Below, in pieces: positions 1-5,996 of a stretch of 21,120 bases of DNA. The stretch's first letter is position 1; every line of letters begins with the position of its first letter. This stretch comes from JAUJNH01 sp038253125. GTDB lineage: Bacteria; Actinomycetota; Acidimicrobiia; Acidimicrobiales; JAUJNH01. Location: positions 1-21,120 of the forward strand of contig JBBSHM010000042.1 in NCBI GenBank assembly GCA_038253125.1. The letters are read 5' to 3'. A program made the translations under genes and the position numbers. Below the pieces are notes generated by a model. The model saw nothing but the letters and a program-made list of their open reading frames with translations, had not been told where the DNA came from and did no database searches.

Positions 1-471
1 GCTCGTCACCACCGAGGCGATCCCGACGGTGGCGTCTTGAACCGTGAAGTCGCCCGTCCCGACGGTCTGCGCCTCGGTCACCCGGTCAACCACGTCCGGA
101 TCCTCGAGGTGGGCCACCCCCGGCGGCCGCAGCGTCGCCGCCATCACCCGCAGGCGGACCTGCCCGTCAGCCCGCCGCCCGAGGGCATCGGCCAAGGCCT
201 GCACGGCGGGCCCGCTGACCTGCTGGAGGACGAAGAGCCCGACGACGCCGGCGATGGCCTCGGTGACCCTGCGACCGGCCGGCGATCCCCAACCTTGGCG
301 CACTGCCTCACCGAGCGACCCGATCAGGGCACCGCTGGCCAGGGCGAAGCCCGCCGGCAGCACCGAGCTGAGAACCACAAGGACCGCCAGCGCGGCGGTG
401 AGCCGCCGGCTGGCCGCCGGCAGGAGGAGGAGCGTGGCCACGAGCGGGGGGAGCGGTCGGCGCTTGCCCAC
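1..471 (-). CDS. ABC exporter, N-terminal part of membrane/ATPase subunit (partial)
   Basis: The minus strand is open from a GTG at 471 to the window edge: 157 codons with no stop, so the gene continues beyond base 1. The start reads VGKRRPLPPLVATLLLLPAA. A hydrophobic stretch covers about residues 26-47 and a second about 73-90. The following segment (ADALGRRADGQVRLRVMAA, then HLEDPDVVDRVTEAQ) resembles the coupling region of type-I ABC exporters, where a helix is followed by 'LEDPDxxDRxxxA'. The ATP-binding domain would lie outside the window, so no Walker motif can be checked and the substrate is unknown. The start is 7 nt beyond the stop of the upstream VOC gene, so the two are probably co-transcribed. 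No clear ribosome binding site is seen, and translation may depend on reinitiation. Confidence 0.7.
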   Translation of the reverse strand, partial: MGKRRPLPPLVATLLLLPAASRRLTAALAVLVVLSSVLPAGFALASGALIGSLGEAVRQGWGSPAGRRVTEAIAGVVGLFVLQQVSGPAVQALADALGRRADGQVRLRVMAATLRPPGVAHLEDPDVVDRVTEAQTVGTGDFTVQDATVGIASVVTS

Positions 472-478
472 CGGCCGC

Positions 479-868
479 TCACCGGACCCAGAACAGGGCG
501 AGGGCGATGCCGTCCGGATCGGCGAAGAACAGCATCGCCCCGAACGGCGTCTCTATGACCCCGGAGCTGGCCACGCCCCGCTCGTGGAGCCGAGCGGCCC
601 AGGCCCGCATCTCCTCGCCCGAGGCGACGGCGAAGGCCACATGGTCAAGGCCGAGGTTCTGCGGGGCGAATCCTTGGCCGCCCGAGCGGTGCTCGACCAG
701 GCCGACCTGCTGGCTGGTCCCGGGTAGGCGCAGCACGAGCGAGCACCGCTCTTCCGACTCCAGGCGGAGGTCCTCCTCCAAGCCGAGCAGGTCCCGGTAC
801 CAGGCGGCGCTGGCGTCCAGGTCCTTCACCGACAGGGCAACGTGGTGCAGGCCGTTCAGGGTCGCCAT
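479..868 (-). CDS. VOC-superfamily (glyoxalase/dioxygenase-like) small protein
   Basis: About 129 residues in the two-module VOC pattern. The first half is LHHVALSVKDLDASAAWYRD followed by LLGLE; the second half is LGLDHVAFAV and ends with FFADPDGIALALFW. VOC proteins bind a metal between paired beta-alpha-beta-beta-beta modules and include glyoxalase I, dioxygenases and resistance proteins. Here the usual C-terminal metal ligand, the Glu of 'DPDGxxxELF', is Ala (DPDGIALALF), so glyoxalase activity should not be assumed. I chose the ATG at 868 because the family normally begins shortly before the HVAL strand; an in-frame ATG at 880 would add MLGF. Neither has a good ribosome binding site. The stop is 7 nt from the start of the ABC gene, and the gene is divergent from rpsF. 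Confidence 0.8.
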   Translation of the reverse strand: MATLNGLHHVALSVKDLDASAAWYRDLLGLEEDLRLESEERCSLVLRLPGTSQQVGLVEHRSGGQGFAPQNLGLDHVAFAVASGEEMRAWAARLHERGVASSGVIETPFGAMLFFADPDGIALALFWVR

Positions 869-1063
869 GAACCCGAGCATGTCACCGAGGCCCCGTCGGT
901 GACCGGGACTTCGCGCCGCCCGCTGTCACACCGGTCCGACATACTCCGAGCCGTGGCACCTCGCCAGCGTCCGCTACAGTCGACAGGCCCCGTTGCGGGG
1001 CAACCTGCGCCGGGCATCAGGCCCGTCGCCCCGAGTTCATCGCTCGGGTCCGAAGGAGAGCTT

Positions 1064-1069
1064 AGGAGG
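1064..1069 (+). promoter_or_regulatory. Ribosome binding site of rpsF
   Basis: AGGAGG lies 3 nt before the GTG at 1073, with a second purine-rich motif AAGGAG at 1053-1058 (14 nt spacing). The reading frame stays open far upstream, so these motifs together with S6 homology fix the start at 1073. Confidence 0.6.
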
Positions 1070-1072
1070 GCC

Positions 1073-1453
1073 GTGCGCCCGTACGAAGTGGTCATCATCC
1101 TCGACGCTGGCCTCGAGGAGGAGCAGATCAAGGCGGTGCTCGACCGTACGGTCGAGACCGTCAAGGACGGGGGCGGCAGCCCCGGCAAGCTCGACCGATG
1201 GGGCAAGCGCCGCTTCGCCTACGAGCTGCAGCACCGGTGGGAGGGCTACTACGTCCTCCTCGAGTGCACCGCCGAGCCTGCCGTCATGATCGGCCTCGAT
1301 CGTCAGCTCCGCCTCACCGACGGCGTCCTGCGTCACAAGGTCATCCGGGTCCCCGACCACATCGCCGGCCGTGAGCGTCGCCCGCTCACCGCCCCCGAGT
1401 CGGCCGCCGACAGCGAGGCCCGTGACAGGGGCGCCTCCCGCACAAGGAGCTGA
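1073..1453 (+). CDS. rpsF: 30S ribosomal protein S6
   Basis: 126 residues. The N-terminus MRPYEVVIILDAGLEEEQIK and the later DRWGKRRFAYEL and GYYVLLE motifs are characteristic of S6, a primary binder of the central domain of 16S rRNA that pairs with S18 on the small subunit platform. The fold ends near VLRHKVIRVPDH; about 25 further residues form a charged, probably disordered tail. The GTG start is chosen because homology begins exactly there and a Shine-Dalgarno motif precedes it; the upstream open frame shows no S6 homology. First gene of rpsF-ssb-rpsR-rplI; its stop is 8 nt before the ssb start. Confidence 0.97.
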   Translation: MRPYEVVIILDAGLEEEQIKAVLDRTVETVKDGGGSPGKLDRWGKRRFAYELQHRWEGYYVLLECTAEPAVMIGLDRQLRLTDGVLRHKVIRVPDHIAGRERRPLTAPESAADSEARDRGASRTRS

Positions 1454-1461
1454 GAACAGAC

Positions 1462-1929
1462 ATGGCAGACAGCAACGTCACCATCGTGGGCAACGTGACC
1501 CGTGATCCCGAGCTGCGCTACACCCCGTCGGGGGCGGCCAACGCCTCGTTCGGCGTGGCCGTCAACCGCCGCTGGCGCGACCAGCAGACGAACGACTGGA
1601 AGGAGCAGGTCTCCTTCTTCGACGTCGTGTGCTGGCGTGAGATGGCCGACAACGTGTGCGAGTCGCTGTCAAAGGGCACGCGCATCGTCGTCACCGGCCG
1701 CCTCGAGCAGCGCTCGTGGGAGGACAGCGAAGGCAACAAGAAGTCCAAGGTCGAGATCGTCGCCGACGAGATCGGCCCGTCCCTGCGCTGGGCGGCAGCC
1801 GAGATCACCAAGAACGAGCGCCGCACGCCCGAGGGCGGCGGCCAGGGGGGCGGCTCCCGGCCGGCCCCGAACGCACCCGAGGCTGCCCCCGCCCGGGGTG
1901 GCTACGCCTATGACGAGGAGCCCTTCTGA
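1462..1929 (+). CDS. ssb: Single-stranded DNA-binding protein
   Basis: 155 residues. The OB fold occupies about residues 1-112, with NVTIVGNVTRDPELRYTPSG at the start, the aromatic NRRWRD and VSFFDVVCW motifs, and KGTRIVVTGRLEQRSWED. A Gly/Pro/Ala-rich linker follows, ending in the acidic tip DEEPF, the docking peptide for replication and repair proteins. SSB coats single-stranded DNA as a tetramer at the fork. AAGGAG at 1444-1449 overlaps the end of rpsF and serves as ribosome binding site. The stop overlaps the rpsR start by one base (TGATG), indicating translational coupling. Length is normal for actinobacterial SSB. Confidence 0.97.
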   Translation: MADSNVTIVGNVTRDPELRYTPSGAANASFGVAVNRRWRDQQTNDWKEQVSFFDVVCWREMADNVCESLSKGTRIVVTGRLEQRSWEDSEGNKKSKVEIVADEIGPSLRWAAAEITKNERRTPEGGGQGGGSRPAPNAPEAAPARGGYAYDEEPF

Positions 1930-2315
1930 TGGCCCGTTCCAACGACCGCGACCGCAAGCGGGCGCCCAAGGAGGGCATCCGCAAGGGCAAGAAGAAGGTC
2001 GACATCGTCGCTCGCGACGGGATCGACTGGGTCGACTACAAAGACGTGAACCTCCTGCGCAAGTTCATGTCCGACCGCGGCAAGATCCGGGCCCGCCGGG
2101 TTTCCGGGCTGTCCACTCAGAACCAGCGGGCCGTCGCCCACGCCATCAAGCTGGCCCGCGAGCTCGCCCTGGTGCCCTACGCCACCCGCACCGTCACCGA
2201 GCGGGCCCCCCGCCCCCAACGCCAGCCCCGCAGCGAGCAGCCGCAGGAGGCCCTGGAGCCCGAGATGCGCGAGGCCCCGGCCGAGACCGGTGCCGTAGAG
2301 GAGGTCGGCGCATGA
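1929..2315 (+). CDS. rpsR: 30S ribosomal protein S18, cysteine-free form with long tail
   Basis: 128 residues. The S18 core is seen as IDWVDYKDVNLLRKFMSDRG followed by KIRARRVSGLSTQNQRAVAHAIKLARELAL and PYATR. S18 pairs with S6 on the 30S platform. The usual zinc-type CxxC pair near the N-terminus is absent: the corresponding segment reads KKKVDIVARDGIDWVDYKD, so this is the C-minus form. After the normal end of the family (about residue 88) some 40 residues rich in Pro, Glu and Ala are added; most S18 proteins are about 75-90 residues. The start overlaps the ssb stop, and the stop overlaps the rplI ATG (ATGA). Confidence 0.95.
   Translation: MARSNDRDRKRAPKEGIRKGKKKVDIVARDGIDWVDYKDVNLLRKFMSDRGKIRARRVSGLSTQNQRAVAHAIKLARELALVPYATRTVTERAPRPQRQPRSEQPQEALEPEMREAPAETGAVEEVGA
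2297..2304 (+). promoter_or_regulatory. Ribosome binding site of rplI
   Basis: AGAGGAGG, 7 nt before the ATG at 2312. It fixes the rplI start, since the frame is open for several hundred bases upstream through ssb and rpsR. Confidence 0.75.
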
Positions 2316-2764
2316 CCAAGGTGGTCCTGCGCGCCGATGTGGCCGGCGTCGGCAAGAAGGGCGACACCCTCGACCTGGCCGACGGCTTCGCCCGCAACTA
2401 CCTCGTGCCTCGGGGCCAGGCCATCGTCGCCTCCGCCGGGATCGAGGCCCAAGCCAACGCCATGCGCCGGTCCCGTGACGTGAAGGACGGGCGCGAGCGC
2501 GAGGCGGCCGAGCAGGTGGCCCGCACGCTCGTACCGGCGGTCATCGCCCTGAAGGCCAAGACCACCGGCAGCCAGGGCCGCCTCTTCGGTTCGGTCACCA
2601 CAGCAGACGTGGCCGACGCCGTCGCCGCCCAGACCGGCATCACGCTCGACAAGCGCAACCTGCACCTGGCCGAGTCTGTCCGTACCCTCGGCACCCACCA
2701 CGTCCAGGTCAAGCTCCACGCCGACGTCCAGTTCCAGGTCACCCTCGAGGTCAGCCGGGCCTGA
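2312..2764 (+). CDS. rplI: 50S ribosomal protein L9
   Basis: 150 residues, the usual length. The N-terminal domain carries the L9 signature: VVLRADVAGVGKKGDTLDLA followed by DGFARNYLVPRGQA. A long connecting helix (about residues 42-75, REREAAEQVAR) leads to the C-terminal domain (GRLFGSVTTADVADAV, then ESVRTLGTHHVQVKLH). L9 binds 23S rRNA near the L1 stalk. The open frame begins far upstream in a shadow of ssb and rpsR; the true start is the ATG at 2312, which overlaps the rpsR stop and follows a strong ribosome binding site. Last gene of the ribosomal operon; the 635 bases to dnaB are non-coding. Confidence 0.97.
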   Translation: MTKVVLRADVAGVGKKGDTLDLADGFARNYLVPRGQAIVASAGIEAQANAMRRSRDVKDGREREAAEQVARTLVPAVIALKAKTTGSQGRLFGSVTTADVADAVAAQTGITLDKRNLHLAESVRTLGTHHVQVKLHADVQFQVTLEVSRA

Positions 2765-2869
2765 TCCAGGCCTCCGGCCCCCCGGCGGCCGCGCCGCCAG
2801 GTTGTCCTGCGGGCCGGTCTCCGTGGAGCGACCTCCGCTGCTCGGACGGCCCGCGGCGGGCTACCCCGG

Positions 2870-2899
2870 GAGGGCGAGGGGGTCGATGGGGCCCTCTCT
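2870..2899 (+). terminator. Possible intrinsic terminator after rplI
   Basis: GAGGGC at 2870-2875 can pair with GCCCTC at 2891-2896, followed by TCTGTTT. The loop is long (15 nt) and the T-run poor, so this is weak. A shorter hairpin GGCGGC/GCCGCC lies at 2784-2798, nearer the rplI stop, without a T-run. Confidence 0.3.
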
Positions 2900-3044
2900 G
2901 TTTCGGCGGGGCTGACGACTCCGCCGCCGCCCCGCCCAGGTCAGACAGACACCGGCCGGGTGCGGGCACCACGTCATAGCGGGTGATCGATGTATCGCCC
3001 GTGCCCGCCTCTCCGAGTCATCGCTGCCGGGCCGGCGCGGTAGT

Positions 3045-3177
3045 TAAGCGCGCCAGAAGGTCGCGGGCCGACGAGGGCAACTGGCGCGCCAGTCGGCCCG
3101 CACAACTGGCGCGCCAGAAGACCGCGGCCGACGAGGGCAACTGGCGCGCCAGTTGGCCCGCTCATGTGGCACGCCAC
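3045..3177. repeat. Array of five dyads around GGCGCGCC
   Basis: Perfect 14-bp palindromes ACTGGCGCGCCAGT lie at 3080-3093 and 3140-3153. One-base variants and degenerate copies lie at 3105-3118 (ACTGGCGCGCCAGA), around 3045-3056 (right half only) and at 3166-3177 (GTGGCACGCCAC). The dyad centres are 36, 25, 35 and 25 bp apart. They sit in two tandem units of about 61 bp sharing GCCGACGAGGGCAACTGGCG. Regular dyads of this kind upstream of a gene usually bind a dimeric regulator; other readings are an extragenic palindrome family or a replication or segregation site near dnaB. Function unknown. Confidence 0.75.
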
Positions 3178-3213
3178 GCCAGTGCGCCCGGACGAGGACA
3201 TTGCGGCCCATCG

Positions 3214-3229
3214 ACGAACATGTGTTCGT
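3214..3229. promoter_or_regulatory. Candidate LexA (SOS) operator
   Basis: ACGAAC-ATGT-GTTCGT has perfect six-base arms and contains the Gram-positive/actinobacterial SOS consensus CGAAC-N4-GTTCG. A possible -10 hexamer TAGGGT starts two bases later (3231-3236), so a bound repressor would cover a promoter reading toward dnaB. No good -35 hexamer is visible. Confidence 0.5.
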
Positions 3230-3399
3230 GTAGGGTGGGGTCTCGATGCAGCGAGGCCGGAGCATGGTGAGGGAGTTTGTCCAGCGGCGTCCACCGCGCA
3301 GGGGCTCTGGTGCACAGGCTGTCCCCCGCAGGGTCGGGTCTGTCCCCAGCAAGCCCCCTCTAGCGACCAACAGGCTGGGCCAGGCAGTGTCGGTGGACG

Positions 3400-4791
3400 A
3401 TGGCTGCACGCGCTGATGACCTCCGTGCCCGGCGGGATGGGGCTCCGGGACCACGGGTCCAGCTGCAGTCCGATCGCCGGGTGCCGCCCCATGACATCGA
3501 GGCCGAGGAGTCGCTGCTCGGGGCCATGCTCCTGTCACGCGACGCCATCGCCGCCGCCATCGAGGTCGTGGGCGCCGACGACTTCTACAAGCCGGCCCAC
3601 ACCCACGTCTTCGAAGCCGTCTGCGGCCTCTACGGGCGGGGCGAGCCGGCCGACCCCGTCACCGTGGCCGACGAGCTGCGCCGCGGCGACCTGCTTGAGG
3701 TGGTGGGCGGCACCGGCACCCTGATCGCCCTGCAGGCCGCCACCCCGGCCACCGGCAACGCCGGCCGCTACGCTCGGATCGTCGAGGAGCTGGCCCTGCT
3801 GCGCCGCATGATCGGCGTGGCCGGTGAGATCGCCGAGCTCGGCTACTCGGTGCCCGAGGACGTCACCGGTGCCGTCGACCGGGCCGAGTCGCTCGTCTTC
3901 GGCGTGGCCCAGCGCCGCCTCGCCGATTCCACCGGCGAGCTGCGCCAGCTCCTGGGCGAGAGCCTCGACCACCTCGAGAAGCTCTACGAGCGGGGCGATG
4001 CGGTCACCGGGATACCCACCGGCTTCCACGACCTCGACCACCAGCTGGCCGGCCTCCAGCCGTCGAACCTCATCATCTGCGGCGCCCGGCCGGGCACGGG
4101 CAAGACCAGCTTCGCCCTCGGCATCGCCGCCAACGCCGCCCTCGAGGCCGGCCGCCCGGCCCTGTTCTTCTCGCTGGAGATGTCCAAGCTGGAGATCACC
4201 AACCGCCTTCTGTGCGGCGAGGCCCGGATCGACTCCACCCGCATGCGCAACGGCAAGCTGCTCGACGGCGACTGGAAGAAGATCTCATCCGCCATGAGCC
4301 GGCTGTACGAGGCCGAGATGTACATCGACGACAACCCGATGGTGACGGTGATGGACATCCGGGCCAAGGCCCGCCGCCTCAAGTCCAAGGTCGGCGACAT
4401 CGGCATCGTGGTCGTCGACTACATCCAGCTGATGAGCGGCCGCCACAACGCCGAGTCCCGCCAGGTCGAGGTCTCCGAGATCAGCCGTGGCCTCAAGATC
4501 CTGGCCCGCGAACTCGAGTGCCCCGTCCTCGGCCTGTCCCAGCTCTCCCGCAACCTGGAGCAGCGGGCCGACAAGCGCCCCATGCTCTCCGACCTGAGAG
4601 AGTCCGGCAGCCTCGAGCAGGACGCCGACGTCGTCATGTTCCTCTACCGCGACGAGCTCTACCACGACGACTCACCCGACAAGGGCGTCGCCGAGGTCAT
4701 CGTGGCCAAGCACCGCGCCGGCCCCACCGGCACCTGCAAGCTGGCGTTCCTGGACAGCTACACCAAGTTCGCCAACATGGCCCGCATCTGA
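3400..4791 (+). CDS. dnaB: Replicative DNA helicase DnaB
   Basis: 463 residues, normal for DnaB without an intein. The N-terminal domain begins with RVPPHDIEAEESLLGAMLLS (about 27-46). The RecA-like helicase domain carries Walker A GARPGTGKTS (228-237), the SLEMS motif (258-262), Walker B IVVVDYIQLM (336-345), LSQLSR (379-384) and SDLRESGSLEQDAD (397-410). DnaB is the hexameric helicase that unwinds the fork ahead of the replisome and recruits primase. The ATG at 3400 is supported by the usual short N-terminal extension before RVPPHD; its ribosome binding site is poor (GGTGGA, close to the start). A LexA-like box lies about 170 bases upstream. The stop codon is 8 nt from the terminus of element 1, and the conserved end (LDSYTKFANMARI) is the probable attachment sequence. 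The gene itself is intact. Confidence 0.97.
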   Translation: MAARADDLRARRDGAPGPRVQLQSDRRVPPHDIEAEESLLGAMLLSRDAIAAAIEVVGADDFYKPAHTHVFEAVCGLYGRGEPADPVTVADELRRGDLLEVVGGTGTLIALQAATPATGNAGRYARIVEELALLRRMIGVAGEIAELGYSVPEDVTGAVDRAESLVFGVAQRRLADSTGELRQLLGESLDHLEKLYERGDAVTGIPTGFHDLDHQLAGLQPSNLIICGARPGTGKTSFALGIAANAALEAGRPALFFSLEMSKLEITNRLLCGEARIDSTRMRNGKLLDGDWKKISSAMSRLYEAEMYIDDNPMVTVMDIRAKARRLKSKVGDIGIVVVDYIQLMSGRHNAESRQVEVSEISRGLKILARELECPVLGLSQLSRNLEQRADKRPMLSDLRESGSLEQDADVVMFLYRDELYHDDSPDKGVAEVIVAKHRAGPTGTCKLAFLDSYTKFANMARI

Positions 4792-4799
4792 AGCCACCA
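4740..4799 (+). other. Putative attachment site of the Tn7-like family (dnaB 3' end)
   Basis: Element 1 begins at 4800, 8 nt past the dnaB stop. If element 1 and one copy of CACCA are removed, element 2 begins 13 nt past the stop. Two related elements in the same orientation and within five bases of the same spot indicate site-specific insertion. By analogy with Tn7, where TnsD reads the end of glmS and insertion occurs just downstream, the TniQ protein would read the end of dnaB. The exact limits given here are a guess. Confidence 0.55.
4795..4799. repeat. Target site duplication, left copy (CACCA)
   Basis: CACCA directly precedes the left terminus of element 1 and is repeated directly after its right terminus (13693-13697). 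Five-base duplications are typical of Tn7-like transposition. Confidence 0.85.
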
Positions 4800-4875
4800 T
4801 GTAGGGATCCCACATTGATGGCGAATGCGCCGGGTACATGGCGAGCAGATGGCGAGTGGGACTCGTTGATGGCGA
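4800..4875 (+). repeat. Element 1 left end: terminal repeat and TGGCGA array
   Basis: The terminus TGTAGGGAT is followed by ATGGCGA repeats whose TGGCGA cores start at 4819, 4839, 4850 and 4870. Offsets from the terminus are 19, 39, 50 and 70. A weaker GGCGA follows at 4901. In Tn7-like elements such repeats are TnsB binding sites. Confidence 0.85.
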
Positions 4876-5100
4876 GAGCCCTGCGACCGACCAGACGGGG
4901 GGCGAGCGAAACGCTCCCCGCACGAGCTGTAGGTTCCGCACGGACCTGGCCAACGCCCGCAGTACCTGGCCACCGTCCGGCCAAATGGCCAACTTCGGCG
5001 GAAGCAGCGTCGGGAGCGATGGTTCGGCCGGATCCGACCGGTGCCGGTGGTCCAGTGGCGTCGGCGGCGATGGGCGGTGAACGGCGATCCGCTGTGCCGG
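4876..5100. other. Non-coding left-end interior of element 1
   Basis: Apart from the relict end at 4928-4991 I recognise nothing here. Short open frames on both strands overlap one another and lack domains. The cargo gene transcribed from the right ends at 5101. Confidence 0.5.
4928..4991 (+). repeat. Relict third transposon left end (TGTAGG + TGGCCA repeats)
   Basis: TGTAGG at 4928-4933 is followed by TGGCCA at 4947 and 4967, CGGCCA at 4978 and TGGCCA at 4986. The offsets 19, 39 and 50 equal those of the element 1 and element 2 left ends. The spacer between sites one and two (ACGCCCGCAGTACC) resembles that of element 1 (ATGCGCCGGGTACA). No matching right end is visible in the window. Confidence 0.65.
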
Positions 5101-5568
5101 TCAGCAGGCGCCGTGCGAGTTGCTGGCCCGACGCGACGAGAATCGTCCCGCGATGGCGACGACCACCAGCGCCGCCAGGCTCGGCAACAGCCAAATCCAC
5201 GGCTGGGCCTCGGCGACCGCCAGATAGGTGAGCGCCCACACGATCTCAGCGACAGTGAGCGCCGACAGCACCGTCGCCGCCACTCGGAAGGCCCGCGTTG
5301 GGTGGCGTGACGCAGCGATCCACATCAGTGGGATGGTTACGGGAGCCGCGAGGATGGCACCGCCCATCGACAGCATCAGGAACCCGGTGACCAGATACGT
5401 GACTAGGCCGATCGGGCCCCACGGTTGTCCGGCGTACCTGGTCCCGCCGGCGCGGTTGGTCACGTGCCTCTGCGTTCGTCCTGCCACGCCGGGCAGTATT
5501 GCCGGATCCTGGTTGGACCCGAAGTGAGCGCTGACGCGCAGGAGGCGGTCGGCTTCGCCCTCAGGCAA
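5101..5568 (-). CDS. Cargo: small membrane protein, unknown function
   Basis: 155 residues from a TTG start. The first 50 residues are polar, then come hydrophobic segments at about 52-86 (one long or two short helices), 96-119 and 123-142, with a short basic tail (RFSSRRASNSHGAC). I do not recognise the family. The TTG at 5568 is favoured by AGGAG (plus-strand positions 5579-5583) at 10 nt spacing and by its overlap with the end of the upstream gene. An alternative GTG at 5463 would remove 35 residues and start just before the first membrane segment. It is the last of three minus-strand cargo genes of element 1. Confidence 0.6.
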   Translation of the reverse strand: MPEGEADRLLRVSAHFGSNQDPAILPGVAGRTQRHVTNRAGGTRYAGQPWGPIGLVTYLVTGFLMLSMGGAILAAPVTIPLMWIAASRHPTRAFRVAATVLSALTVAEIVWALTYLAVAEAQPWIWLLPSLAALVVVAIAGRFSSRRASNSHGAC

Positions 5569-5887
5569 GGTCCGGTCGCTCCTGTAGCGCCTTCCACATC
5601 TGCTCGAGGGCGAGGAGGGGTGACTCGCTCATTGGTCGCAGGGCGTACTCGTAGCCGTGGTGAGGTTGCTCTTCGGGTCCGAACCAGAACACCCTGTGGT
5701 CGCCTTCGAAGCGGACGTAGCAGGCCTCTCCGCCGTGAGCGAGCGCCCAGTCCCGTGCCTCCTCAAGGGAGTCGGCCTTGCCGCCTTCCTTGACGAGCGG
5801 TGCCAGGCCCCCTCCTTCAAGCCACACGGCCACTTGGGGCCGGGTGCCGTCAAAGAACCAGGTCAGGTGCGCTAGTCGGCGACCCAT
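5561..5887 (-). CDS. Cargo: small soluble protein, unknown function
   Basis: 108 residues from an ATG at 5887. No membrane segment or signal peptide. The composition is that of a compact mixed alpha/beta protein: a beta-rich start (LAHLTWFFDGTRPQVAVWLE), a helix (SLEEARDWALAHGG), more strands (CYVRFEGDHRVFWFGP) and a C-terminal helix (SPLLALEQMWKALQER). I do not recognise a family. Its end overlaps the start of the downstream membrane-protein gene by 8 nt, so the two are translated as a pair. It lies inside element 1 and is thus transposon cargo; a role in defence or adaptation is possible but nothing in the sequence shows it. Confidence 0.65.
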   Translation of the reverse strand: MGRRLAHLTWFFDGTRPQVAVWLEGGGLAPLVKEGGKADSLEEARDWALAHGGEACYVRFEGDHRVFWFGPEEQPHHGYEYALRPMSESPLLALEQMWKALQERPDLA

Positions 5888-5924
5888 GTGCGTCAGGCCT
5901 GTGTCGCTTCCGGTTCGTCAGCGC

Positions 5925-5947
5925 CGGTGCCGCCCGTTTCGGCACCG
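5925..5947 (-). terminator. Hairpin downstream of the first cargo gene
   Basis: CGGTGCCG at 5925-5932 pairs with CGGCACCG at 5940-5947 around a 7-nt loop, about 50 nt past the stop of the 5997-6761 gene in its direction of transcription. No T-run follows, so this is a hairpin that may or may not terminate. Confidence 0.3.
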
Positions 5948-5996
5948 CGATCGCCTCTCAAGCTTGCACTTGGCAGGGGGTGGGGAGGCGGACCGG

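Larger units (their letters stand above)
2765..3399. other. Long non-coding region between rplI and dnaB
   Basis: I see no credible gene in these 635 bases. Small open frames on both strands here are translations of repeated GC-rich DNA and have no recognisable domain or ribosome binding site. The region holds two GC hairpins after rplI (2784-2798 and 2870-2896), an array of dyads (3045-3177), a LexA-like box (3214-3229) with a possible -10 element TAGGGT at 3231-3236, and an unannotated leader of about 160 bases before dnaB. Confidence 0.6.

Noticed and set aside
37..902. Plus-strand open frames across the first 900 bases
   Set aside because: They are antisense to the ABC and VOC genes, whose minus-strand translations show real family motifs.
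1502..2311. Long open frame running into rplI
   Set aside because: It is an out-of-frame translation of ssb and rpsR rich in Arg and Pro; L9 homology begins exactly at 2312 after a ribosome binding site.
3229..3260. TGTAGGGT at 3229 resembling the transposon terminus
   Set aside because: No repeat array follows at offsets 19, 39 and 50, and no duplication is seen; more likely part of a promoter next to the LexA box.
2974..3538. Open frames on both strands over the dyad array (repeated DEGNWRAS-type peptides)
   Set aside because: The peptide repeats follow from the DNA repeats; no ribosome binding site or domain, and overlapping frames exist on both strands.
4819..4991. CRISPR array as explanation for the regularly spaced repeats
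   Set aside because: The repeats are only 6-7 bp, unequally spaced (20, 11, 20), lie at element termini in inverted orientation and no cas gene is present.
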